Shown: positions 17,016 to 23,885, counted from the first letter of the stretch. The stretch is 33,354 nucleotides of DNA from an uncultured Prevotella sp. (GCA_900319715.1 ONPM01000041.1:1-33354), one strand, 5' to 3'. Notes: generated by a model from the letters alone, not told the origin. A program made the numbers and translations.

Positions 17016-17045
17016 TTCCCCACTTCCATCCACTTTTCCCCACTT
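17016..17045 (-). promoter_or_regulatory. MraZ operator, three 10-bp direct repeats
   Basis: On the minus strand three contiguous 10-mers read AAGTGGGGAA (17045-17036), AAGTGGATGG (17035-17026) and AAGTGGGGAA (17025-17016). The first and third are identical and the middle differs at the last four positions except one G. Exact 10-bp phasing places all boxes on one face of the helix. This agrees with the known MraZ targets (GTGGG/AAGTG-type direct repeats at 10-bp spacing) in other bacteria. The array overlaps the expected -33 region of the mraZ promoter. Confidence 0.85.
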
Positions 17046-17154
17046 TTTTTTGATTTTAACTTTATTTTAATGATTTAAATGGCCTAAGTGTACAAAATAC
17101 TTTTAAATAATTCTTTTTTTTTCCAATTTATGCACACAATTGAAAGAAATGTGC

Positions 17155-17162
17155 TATTTTTG
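17155..17162 (+). promoter_or_regulatory. -7 element of the glsA/glsB promoter
   Basis: TATTTTTG matches TAnnTTTG. The predicted start is near 17168, about 20 nt before the ATG at 17188. A longer reading frame that opens at a TTG (17140) would place this element inside the coding region, which supports the ATG. Confidence 0.5.
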
Positions 17163-17187
17163 CAAACTGTTAGCGAAAAAGAGAGAA

Positions 17188-18012
17188 ATGGCAGACTTGA
17201 CAGAGAAGACGATTGACATCGACAAGATTCTCAAAGAGAAAATGGGTCCGAAAGCAAAATTCGTGCCTGGTTTCCTTGTCAACTGGCTCAAACGCATCGC
17301 TCACCAAGACCAAGTGAACGCTTTTCTTTGGGAGAGTCGGGAGAAAGTGGGGGTAGACTGGCTTGAGGAATGCGTCAGATACCTCGACATGACTCTCAAG
17401 ATTGAAGGGCGCGAAAACCTGCCCGCTCCTGATGACGGACGTTTATATACCTTCGTGAGCAATCATCCCCTCGGCGGCGAAGACGGTGTAGCGCTTGGTG
17501 CCATTATCGGGCGCCACTACGACGGACGGTTCCGCTATCTCGTCAACGACCTCCTCATGAACCTTCCCGGCCTTGCTCCTGTCTGCATCCCCATCAACAA
17601 GACTGGTAACCAGAGCCGCAACTTCCCTGCTATGGTAGAGGCAGGGTTCCAGAGTCAGAACCACATGCTCATGTTCCCTGCCGGTCTTTGTTCCAGAAAG
17701 AAAAACGGAATCATCAGCGATATTCCCTGGACGAAGACCTTTATCTCGAAAAGCGTCCAATATCAGCGCGATGTCGTACCCATCCACTTCGGTGGCCAGA
17801 ACTCCAATTTCTTCTACCGCCTCGCCAATTTCAGCGATCGATGCCTGCCCTTCAACCTCGCCATGCTTTTCCTGGTTGACGAGATGTACAAGAATGTCCA
17901 CAAGACTTTTCGCGTGGCCATTGGCAAGCCCATCCCTTGGCAGACGTTCGACAAGAGCCGAACCCCCAAAGACTGGGCACAATATGTTCGCCAGCAGGTC
18001 TATACACTCTGA
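17188..18012 (+). CDS. glsA: Lysophospholipid-type acyltransferase, GlsA-like
   Basis: A 274-residue acyltransferase of the PlsC-related family. It probably O-acylates the N-acylated glycine made by the next gene to form glycine lipids. The active-site block reads SNHPLGGEDG (91-100), with His93 and Asp99 as the likely catalytic pair, and the glycerophosphate-like block is FPAGLCSRK (163-171). A basic, amphipathic N-terminus suggests membrane association. In Bacteroides thetaiotaomicron the glycine-lipid enzymes GlsA and GlsB are encoded side by side, and the same arrangement is seen here (42-bp spacing). The gene is divergent from the dcw operon. The specific substrate is inferred from this pairing and not read from the sequence. 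Confidence 0.78.
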   Translation: MADLTEKTIDIDKILKEKMGPKAKFVPGFLVNWLKRIAHQDQVNAFLWESREKVGVDWLEECVRYLDMTLKIEGRENLPAPDDGRLYTFVSNHPLGGEDGVALGAIIGRHYDGRFRYLVNDLLMNLPGLAPVCIPINKTGNQSRNFPAMVEAGFQSQNHMLMFPAGLCSRKKNGIISDIPWTKTFISKSVQYQRDVVPIHFGGQNSNFFYRLANFSDRCLPFNLAMLFLVDEMYKNVHKTFRVAIGKPIPWQTFDKSRTPKDWAQYVRQQVYTL

Positions 18013-18054
18013 ACCGTAATCCTAAACAATAAACTCAAAAACGCCCAACTAAAA

Positions 18055-19047
18055 ATGGAACAAGAGATTATCCAGCCGATAGACAAGGAAATCCTCAAAC
18101 AAGAGTTGACTCCTGAGCGCCAACTCCGTATGACGAACAAGAGTCATAACGAGATTTACATCATTACAGCCCACAATGCACCGAACGTGATGAAGGAAAT
18201 CGGACGACTTCGTGAGATTGCCTTCCGCGAAGCGGGAGGCGGCACAGGCAAGGCGATGGACATTGACGAGTTCGACACCTGTGACAATTGTTACAAGCAA
18301 CTCATCGTTTGGAATCCTGAGGCCGAAGAGATTATCGGTGGTTATCGCTATCTCGAGGGTACCGAATGGGAGATGGACGCCAACGGACAGCCGAAACTTG
18401 CGACCAGCCATATGTTCCATTTCTCAGAGAAATTCCTTAAGGAATATGCCCCTTATACCATCGAGTTGGGCCGTTCGTTCGTCTCGCTGCCTTACCAGAG
18501 TTCCAAGATGGGTGCCAAGAGTCTCTTCGCCCTTGACAATCTATGGGACGGACTGGGAGCACTCACCGTCATCAAGCCTAACGTCCGCTATTTCTTCGGC
18601 AAATTCACCATGTACCCCTCATATATCCGTCGTGGACGAGACATGATTCTCTACTTCCTTCACAAGCACTTTGCTGACACAGAAAACCTCATCGTACCGA
18701 TGAAACCGCTCCAGATTGAGGCTGACCCCAAAGAACTGGAGCAATTGTTCTGCGAGGAGGATTTCAAGGAAGACTACCGCATCCTCAACGCCGAGATCCG
18801 CAAACTAGGCTACAACATACCCCCATTGGTAAATGCCTACATGAGTCTGTCGCCCACCATGAAACTCTTCGGCACCGCCATCAACTACGGCTTTGGCGAT
18901 GTTGAGGAAACGGGTATCCTTATCGCGATTGAAGAGATTTTCGAGCAGAAGCGTGTGCGCCACATCGATTCGTTCATCAAGGAGCACCCCGAAGCCCTTA
19001 AGATCACCAGCGGCGCCAACAAGATTATCTATAAAGAGAAAGGTTAA
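18055..19047 (+). CDS. glsB: GNAT-family N-acyltransferase, GlsB/OlsB-like
   Basis: A 330-residue protein with the hemolysin/OlsB-type acyltransferase fold, expected to transfer a 3-hydroxy fatty acid from acyl-ACP to the amino group of glycine, the first step of glycine-lipid synthesis. Recognisable blocks are IGRLREIAFREAGGGTGKAMDID (split here: IGRLREIAFRE then GGTGKAMDIDEFD), CYKQLIVWNPEAEEIIGGYR, and ELGRSFVSLPYQ, the ExxRSFV core of the family. KLFGTAINYGFGDVEETGIL lies in the C-terminal part. It follows glsA on the same transcript and is closed by a terminator 4 bp after its stop. Glycine lipids support stress tolerance and colonisation in Bacteroides. Confidence 0.82.
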   Translation: MEQEIIQPIDKEILKQELTPERQLRMTNKSHNEIYIITAHNAPNVMKEIGRLREIAFREAGGGTGKAMDIDEFDTCDNCYKQLIVWNPEAEEIIGGYRYLEGTEWEMDANGQPKLATSHMFHFSEKFLKEYAPYTIELGRSFVSLPYQSSKMGAKSLFALDNLWDGLGALTVIKPNVRYFFGKFTMYPSYIRRGRDMILYFLHKHFADTENLIVPMKPLQIEADPKELEQLFCEEDFKEDYRILNAEIRKLGYNIPPLVNAYMSLSPTMKLFGTAINYGFGDVEETGILIAIEEIFEQKRVRHIDSFIKEHPEALKITSGANKIIYKEKG

Positions 19048-19050
19048 AGA

Positions 19051-19083
19051 TAGGGGGCCAAACCATAGGCTCCCTACTTTTTA
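19051..19083 (+). terminator. Rho-independent terminator after glsB
   Basis: TAGGGGGCC (19051-19059) pairs with GGCTCCCTA (19068-19076) with one G-U pair and an 8-nt loop, followed by CTTTTTA. It starts just after the glsB stop. Confidence 0.8.
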
Positions 19084-19171
19084 CCTAAGACTTTTTGTTT
19101 AGCCAAGCAAATCTCCCACCGTATTAAAGGATTTTTCCTTAAAAAAGTTTAAATCTTCTTCCAAATCCATC

Positions 19172-19197
19172 AACCTTTTGCATTTTTCCAGTTATAG
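19172..19197 (+). promoter_or_regulatory. Candidate ECF-type promoter of the sigma/Dma operon
   Basis: AACC (19172-19175) is followed after exactly 16 bp by TTATAG (19192-19197). An AAC-containing -35 with a 16-17 bp spacer is the usual layout for ECF sigma factors, and no TAnnTTTG element is found before the operon. The predicted start near 19204 leaves about 23 nt before the ATG at 19227. If correct, the sigma factor at 21236 may drive its own operon. The -10 sequence is only a weak match to anything known, so this is tentative. Confidence 0.35.
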
Positions 19198-19226
19198 CAA
19201 TAGACGAACATTAAAAAGCAATAGTT

Positions 19227-19364
19227 ATGAAACAGTTTGGAATAATACTTTTAGGATATAGTCTGGCAATGACCACTTCGTGTTCAAGTGACAAGAGTGA
19301 AGATGACCCCATTGTTCCCCAGGAAGTGGTTAACAATACTGGTAATGGCCTTGATAGCCGTTAG
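19227..19364 (+). pseudogene. Lipoprotein leader without a body (45 codons), overlapping the next gene
   Basis: An ATG at 19227 opens a 45-codon frame whose first 25 residues are a clear lipoprotein export signal: MKQFGIILLGYSLAMTTSC, with the lipobox cysteine at residue 19, then the acidic stretch SSDKSEDD. It stops at TAG 19362. From 19303 it is overlapped, in the +1 frame, by the start of a secreted protein with its own signal peptide. The last 20 residues therefore look like out-of-frame noise. The leader resembles that of the broken lipoprotein at 20554 (MRRLRILLLGAGIAVALSC), so the two are probably paralogous. It may be a remnant truncated when the next gene was joined to it, or a short real peptide. 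Confidence 0.6.
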
Positions 19365-20511
19365 TACAAGCGCCCAGGAAGAGGGAGAGCAGGAATGTTA
19401 TAAATGGGTAGACTTGACACCGGACGAGTCTTTCCTCTACAGATATGTTCAGGCGATGGACGAGGCAAGTCAGGAAGCCATCGAATCCTTTTATGCCGAG
19501 AAAAAGGATTCAGAGGATAGACAAATCCTCAAGGGTGACAGGGATAGATGGTATGTAAAAAAGGACTGCAATCTGCCTGAGGGTAATTTCTTTGAATCCA
19601 GTTTCTATAAGATGGCTCATGAAAACGAGAGGATTTACGTCGTCCTTCCAAGAATTGATGTGGACTTAAGGTCAAGTTGCAAGATCGAAGGTCTGCTGGA
19701 ATACTTTGGCGACAAAGTGTCGCTAGGCCACAGTTCCGAATGGTCCCATGAGGGTGAGGGAGGTTCATCATATCAACTGGTCTGCCACATGAAAACATCG
19801 CAAGAGGTGCTAAAAGCCATCGACGACAGATACGATTTTGAGAAGGAATGCATCATAAGGATCGAGCCGGCAATGTATTCTCTTGAAACGGACTACGACG
19901 CCTATCTGATTCGTGTACTGACAGGCAATACTGAGAAGGCTGACGTGAATGGTGAGAAAATCATCTCTGAAACGAACTGGGAAGGTTTGGTGTATCAGGT
20001 AATATGGGAAAATTATGATAATTACCCCTGGGAGACGACAGATGAAGGATTGGCCATTCACAATCCAAGTTTGAAAGATTACATGTGGACAGAAGTTAAT
20101 ACTGAACGGCTCGCACTTGACAAGGATAGCGATTACATCGTCCGTCTGACCCTGAAAGTTCCGTCTGACGGCACCTATCGTGTAAGATTAGGCAGTTGGG
20201 ACGAAATCCACGTGGATCAAGTTCCTGTAACAGCCAGCGACGACTTTCAGACGTTCGATTTTGAATTTCCCGAGTTCGGTAGCAACATCTATTGGGATGG
20301 TTTCACCTTACTCGATACTGGTTGGGTCTTAGGAACCACCGTCGTCAAGAAGGTTCAGGTCATAGAGAAGGAGAAAGGCGCCCCTGCAGCCATTAAGACC
20401 TTAAAGGCCAATAAAGCCGACGATACTATCTACAATCTCGCAGGCCAGAAGGTCAACGCATCATACAAAGGCCTCGTGATCAAGAACGGGAAAAAGATGA
20501 TCAATAAATAG
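19303..20511 (+). CDS. Secreted protein with T9SS-type C-terminal domain, function unknown
   Basis: A 402-residue exported protein of unrecognised function. The ATG at 19303 gives a clean signal peptide (MTPLFPRKWLTILVMALIAV then STSAQ, cleavage before EEGEQE). An in-frame GTG at 19288 is less suitable. Residues of about 30-215 form a mixed, charged domain I do not recognise. About 255-360 looks like a beta-rich jelly-roll or carbohydrate-binding-like module (YIVRLTLKVPSDGTYRVRLG). The last 35 residues, with IYNLAGQKV and KGLVIKNGKK, match the Prevotella-type C-terminal sorting motif of the type IX secretion system. The start overlaps a truncated lipoprotein leader in another frame. It shares a transcript with the sigma/anti-sigma pair downstream. 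Confidence 0.75.
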   Translation: MTPLFPRKWLTILVMALIAVSTSAQEEGEQECYKWVDLTPDESFLYRYVQAMDEASQEAIESFYAEKKDSEDRQILKGDRDRWYVKKDCNLPEGNFFESSFYKMAHENERIYVVLPRIDVDLRSSCKIEGLLEYFGDKVSLGHSSEWSHEGEGGSSYQLVCHMKTSQEVLKAIDDRYDFEKECIIRIEPAMYSLETDYDAYLIRVLTGNTEKADVNGEKIISETNWEGLVYQVIWENYDNYPWETTDEGLAIHNPSLKDYMWTEVNTERLALDKDSDYIVRLTLKVPSDGTYRVRLGSWDEIHVDQVPVTASDDFQTFDFEFPEFGSNIYWDGFTLLDTGWVLGTTVVKKVQVIEKEKGAPAAIKTLKANKADDTIYNLAGQKVNASYKGLVIKNGKKMINK

Positions 20512-20553
20512 AAGATATTATATCAAGAACTAGAGTTATTGAGAATTAATGTT

Positions 20554-21232
20554 ATGAGACGACTTAGAATATTATTGTTAGGTGCGGGAATAGCGGTCGC
20601 ATTGTCTTGCTCAAAAGACAATGACCAATTAGATTCGAAATGACACGACTGACATCTCTGACAAGATAACCTCCGACGGTATCTTCGAGGGCGAGTGGAG
20701 GCTGAGCAAGTATGGCAAGACCTGCAAGGGACAGATAGAAGTGAAGGGCGACCAGATTGTCGTCGATATCCCTGCCGACTACCTCTTCCCGAGGCTAAGC
20801 ATTGTTACAGAGGAAAGGAAGGCAATGTATCCCGAAGAGCCTCTCTTTACGACAATTGCCCCCCTCACATACTTGAACACCAGCCAGACAATGTTTTGTT
20901 CTACGCAGGGAGTTTCGAAAGACGCCAACTACTATGATGTCAAAAACATCGTAGGTGAAGGACGTGAAAAGGCATCATTCAATAATTATCCCACGTTTGA
21001 CATTAAAGTCGACGGCGTGGACTATAATATTGATTTAATCGGCATCAAGGAAAAGCCGACGGCGGTGTTTGACATCAACACAAAGTTGTGGACAGTGGCC
21101 ATTCCGATCGACCAGGTGTCTATCTACAGTCACCTGTCGCAAAAACAGATCGACGCCGCCTACCTCGATGAAGAAAGGCCAGAGAAGTCAGCATGGCTAT
21201 TCATATTCAGGGCGACAAGAAAGATCAAATAA
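20554..21232 (+). pseudogene. Lipoprotein gene with +1 frameshift after the signal sequence
   Basis: The frame from ATG 20554 encodes MRRLRILLLGAGIAVALSC (lipobox Cys19) plus SKDNDQLDSK and then meets TGA at 20641. The frame +1 to it continues directly from 20642 with DTTDISDKITSDGIFEGEW and runs open to TAA at 21230. This gives about 197 more residues with no credible start of its own except a GTG at 20741 in mid-domain. The body has alternating beta-type sequence and no recognised domain. A single-base change at GAAATGAC would restore one lipoprotein of about 226 residues. It ends 3 bp before the sigma factor gene. It is either a recent mutation, a sequence error, or recoding at UGA-C. Confidence 0.75.
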
Positions 21233-21235
21233 GTC

Positions 21236-21787
21236 GTGCAGGAGACAGAACGACAGTTGGTAGAGGCGATACAGGCTGGAGATAGGGAGGCGTTGCGACG
21301 CCTCTATGAGCGTTTCTCCAGATACGCTATGGGGGTGAGCCTGCGGATTGTGCCAGAGCGGGAGGATGCGCTCGACATCGTACAAGACACCTTTGTCAGC
21401 ATTCTCACCACCATCGGCTCCTTCGAATATCGTGGCGAGGGTTCGCTGAGAAACTGGGTGGCGAAAATTACCACCAACCGCGCCCTGGACTGGATGAGGG
21501 ATCACGGAAGGCTGCTGTTCTATGACCAACTGCCCGATGAAACCGCAGAAGAGGAGGATGAAACGCCCCTCGAGGAGATACCTCCAGATATACTGAGCGA
21601 GATGATTGACCGTCTGCCAGATACGAGCAGGATGATTGTCAACCTCCGCACCTTCGGGCAAATGTCCCACAAAGAGATTGCCGATAGACTCGGCATCAGT
21701 GACAAGACTTCAATGTCAACTTTCTCAAGAGCCAGAATACAATTGGCAAACATGATTAGAGAATATTTAAACTCACAAAGGATATGA
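21236..21787 (+). CDS. ECF sigma factor, Das-like (partner of a Dma-type anti-sigma factor)
   Basis: A 183-residue sigma-70 family factor. Region 2 lies at about 14-90, with EDALDIVQDTFVSIL (43-57) and GSLRNWVAKITTNRALDWMR (69-88). An acidic linker at 101-115 leads to region 4 at about 123-178, with SHKEIADRLGISDKTS (144-159) as the DNA-binding helix-turn-helix. The start is GTG at 21236, 3 bp after the stop of the lipoprotein gene. Its stop overlaps the start of the anti-sigma gene (ATGA), the strong coupling expected for a sigma/anti-sigma pair. The arrangement matches the Dma-associated sigma (Das) factors described in Bacteroides thetaiotaomicron. Confidence 0.88.
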   Translation: MQETERQLVEAIQAGDREALRRLYERFSRYAMGVSLRIVPEREDALDIVQDTFVSILTTIGSFEYRGEGSLRNWVAKITTNRALDWMRDHGRLLFYDQLPDETAEEEDETPLEEIPPDILSEMIDRLPDTSRMIVNLRTFGQMSHKEIADRLGISDKTSMSTFSRARIQLANMIREYLNSQRI

Positions 21788-23088
21788 AACAGGAAAGGCA
21801 TCAGACAGACAAGCACAGCCAGGAAGACCAATGGACCCAACGGCTGCGCGACCATCTGGCAGACATCGAAGCGCCTGTGCCTGATGATCTGTGGGAGAAG
21901 ATCGAGGCGAGACTACCGAAGGAAGTGGCAAGTACGACTCCGAAGAAGGAGGCCCGCATCGTTCCTTTGTGGGCGAGATGGGCTGCTGCGGCAGTGATTG
22001 TGGGAGGATTGGTGATTTTGTGGAATGTGAAGAGTGGAATGTGGAATGAGAATAGTTTATTGAGCAGCAAAAGCGAGACGACGAAGAAGACCTCTGCAGA
22101 AAAGACACCTGCACTGATGAAATCGAAGAGATCTGAGGAGTCAGAGTCATCTGAGAGCATTGAACAGGGCGTAAAGGTTCCCACCCTCTTGGCTGAGGAA
22201 ATGCCGATGGAATCGGAGAAAAAAGTAGAAGAAATGCCTTTGGTGCCCGTTTCATCAGAAGAAAAGCCCAATGAGCCCATTTTGCCTGTTTCATCAGAAG
22301 AAAAGTCCAATGAGTCCATTCAGCCCATTTCATCGGAGAAAAAGCCCAATGATTCCGAGAAGAGTCCGGAGAATGTAATCCGCGAACTAAATCAGAAGAT
22401 CGCAGCATACAAGCAGCGTCGCAGCGGGAGCGCCACCATCAACCTCTATGCCTCCAACGGCTTCGGCAACCAATCATACCGTAACGGTGTGCTGATGAGT
22501 CAGGAACTGCTCTCTAATTATGATTACTATAGGAACCCCGACAGCCACGGAACCCGAGTCGGCGACAGTCCCGTCTATCTGGCAAACCATGAGGAAAGGC
22601 AGAATTTCTACCAACCTATCTCGTTCGGCTTGAGCGTGAATATCCCCATTTCATCGAAATTCTCAGTATCGACGGGTGTGGTCTATACCCGTCTGAGTTC
22701 TGACTTTACAAGTATCGCCAACAGCCTCGTCTATGAGCGGCAGCAGAAACTGCACTATGTGGGCATCCCGCTGACGGTACAGTATAACGTGTGGCAATGG
22801 CACGGGCTGAATGTCTATGCGACGGCTGGTGGACAAGCAGACTTTAATGTGAAAGCGTACATGACGACAGAGGGCACAGAAACGAAGTTGGAGAAAGACA
22901 ACTTGCAATGGTCGGTAAATGCCGCCCTAGGTGTCCAGTATAACTTCATTCCCCAGTTAGGTATCTATGTAGAACCAGGCATCAAGCACTACTTCAACAA
23001 TGGCAGCCATATCCAGAACTACTTCAAGCACCGTCCTACGAACTTCAACCTACAGATTGGACTAAGACTGAACATGGGAAAGAAATAA
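21784..23088 (+). CDS. Dma-like dual membrane-spanning anti-sigma factor (inner-membrane anti-sigma domain fused to outer-membrane beta-barrel)
   Basis: A single 434-residue chain that should span the whole envelope. Residues 1-60 are a cytoplasmic anti-sigma domain with the typical segment PVPDDLWEKIEARLPKE (31-47). Residues 62-82 are one transmembrane helix (WARWAAAAVIVGGLVILW). Residues 83 to about 210 are a hydrophilic, Glu/Lys/Ser/Pro-rich periplasmic linker that includes three 13-residue repeats (155-193). Residues of about 213-434 are a PorT/OmpX-type beta-barrel, with alternating strands such as ISFGLSVNIPISSKFSVSTG and the final strand NFNLQIGLRLNM. There is no signal peptide, as expected for a chain anchored by the internal helix. 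Dma proteins in Bacteroides control outer-membrane vesiculation; a similar envelope-sensing role is inferred here. Confidence 0.85.
   Translation: MKQERHQTDKHSQEDQWTQRLRDHLADIEAPVPDDLWEKIEARLPKEVASTTPKKEARIVPLWARWAAAAVIVGGLVILWNVKSGMWNENSLLSSKSETTKKTSAEKTPALMKSKRSEESESSESIEQGVKVPTLLAEEMPMESEKKVEEMPLVPVSSEEKPNEPILPVSSEEKSNESIQPISSEKKPNDSEKSPENVIRELNQKIAAYKQRRSGSATINLYASNGFGNQSYRNGVLMSQELLSNYDYYRNPDSHGTRVGDSPVYLANHEERQNFYQPISFGLSVNIPISSKFSVSTGVVYTRLSSDFTSIANSLVYERQQKLHYVGIPLTVQYNVWQWHGLNVYATAGGQADFNVKAYMTTEGTETKLEKDNLQWSVNAALGVQYNFIPQLGIYVEPGIKHYFNNGSHIQNYFKHRPTNFNLQIGLRLNMGKK
22246..22362 (+). repeat. 39-bp tandem repeat, three imperfect copies, in the Dma linker
   Basis: Copies at 22246-22284, 22285-22323 and 22324-22362 encode PVSSEEKPNEPIL, PVSSEEKSNESIQ and PISSEKKPNDSEK. 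The unit length is a multiple of three, so copy-number change would lengthen or shorten the periplasmic linker without shifting the frame. Confidence 0.9.
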
Positions 23089-23092
23089 CAAA

Positions 23093-23153
23093 CCACTAAT
23101 TTCACTAATTTTGCTGCGCACAGAATAATTAGTTTAATTAGTGTAATTAGTGG
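23093..23153. repeat. Inverted pair of 9-mer arrays between convergent genes; likely bidirectional terminator
   Basis: The left arm 23093-23110 and right arm 23136-23153 are 18-bp inverted repeats with one mismatch and a 25-nt loop. Each arm is itself tandem: the right side reads TAATTAGTT, TAATTAGTG, TAATTAGTG, G from 23126, and the left arm is two CACTAATTT-type units. It lies between the Dma gene (plus) and the response regulator gene (minus), ending 4 bp from the latter, where a shared terminator would be expected. It lacks a GC-rich stem. Confidence 0.7.
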
Positions 23154-23156
23154 TCG

Positions 23157-23861
23157 TTATTCAACCAACAATTGTAAGCCGACACCGCGGACGGTTTTAA
23201 GGGTGATTCGAGGTTCGTCGGAGAGCAGTTTACGCAGTTTGTTGACGAAGACGTCGAGAGAACGGGAAGCGAAATAGTCGTCCTCAGTATTCCAGAAGCG
23301 ACTGAGGATGGCCTCGCGCCTCACGACATGGTTCTGATTCTCTGCCAGAAGTTGCAGGATCTGGGCCTCGCGCTGGGTGATGGTCTGCGACAAGTCTGTT
23401 TCGTCATCACGCAGCGTGGCGTGGTCGGCATCGAGCGTATATTTACCCAGTTTATAATGGTTGGTCTCTTTCTGCGTCCTCGCCCCACCCCTCATCTTCA
23501 TCAGAGCCTGGATATGGGCATCCAGTTCCTCTGGCACGAAAGGCTTCTTCACGTAGTTGTTGATGCCAAGACGGTAGCCGGCCTTCACATCATTGGGCGA
23601 CGTGAGGGCCGAGGTGAAGATGATGATCACATCGCCGTCAGTCTCACGGATACGCTCCACCATCTCGAAACCGTTCATCACAGGCATGTCTATATCGGAG
23701 ATAATGACGTCGGGATGAGTCTGCTGCCAGGCTTGCAAGCCTTCCTTCCCGTTGGCAGCGGTGGTCACGTCGTAGCCGCCGATGATATCCTCGAGACCAG
23801 TCTTCTCGATATACGCTAACGATGCGTCGTCTTCAACCAAGAGTAACTTTACCATATTCAT
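23157..23861 (-). CDS. OmpR/PhoB-family response regulator
   Basis: A two-component response regulator of 234 residues. The receiver domain (about 3-118) has the acidic pair in LLVEDD, the phosphoacceptor in IISDIDMPVMNG (Asp56), a Thr/Ser in FTSALTS and the conserved Lys in VKKPF. The C-terminal winged-helix DNA-binding domain (about 135-234) includes ITQREAQILQLLAENQNHVV and SLDVFVNKLRKLLSDEP, ending in TVRGVGLQLLVE. The start is ATG 23861 or 23855; the TTG at 23864 is unlikely. It lies 24 bp after the kinase gene on the same strand, so the two form a pair. The direct targets cannot be read here. Confidence 0.92.
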   Translation of the reverse strand: MNMVKLLLVEDDASLAYIEKTGLEDIIGGYDVTTAANGKEGLQAWQQTHPDVIISDIDMPVMNGFEMVERIRETDGDVIIIFTSALTSPNDVKAGYRLGINNYVKKPFVPEELDAHIQALMKMRGGARTQKETNHYKLGKYTLDADHATLRDDETDLSQTITQREAQILQLLAENQNHVVRREAILSRFWNTEDDYFASRSLDVFVNKLRKLLSDEPRITLKTVRGVGLQLLVE

Positions 23862-23885
23862 CAAGATTTTTTATGAAGATCATCA

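Noticed and set aside
17140-17187. N-terminal extension of the GlsA-like protein from a TTG codon
   Set aside because: The extension would contain the TATTTTTG promoter element, and the ATG at 17188 has a better upstream purine run. The same reasoning removed TTG starts at 1212, 23864 and 25190.
18055-19047. LuxI-type acyl-homoserine lactone synthase
   Set aside because: The acyltransferase fold is related, but the ELGRSFV context, the length of 330 residues and the pairing with a GlsA-like acyltransferase fit the OlsB/GlsB lipid enzymes better.
23093-23153. Phage or element attachment site
   Set aside because: There is no integrase, no tRNA and no direct-repeat partner; the structure is an inverted repeat between convergent genes.
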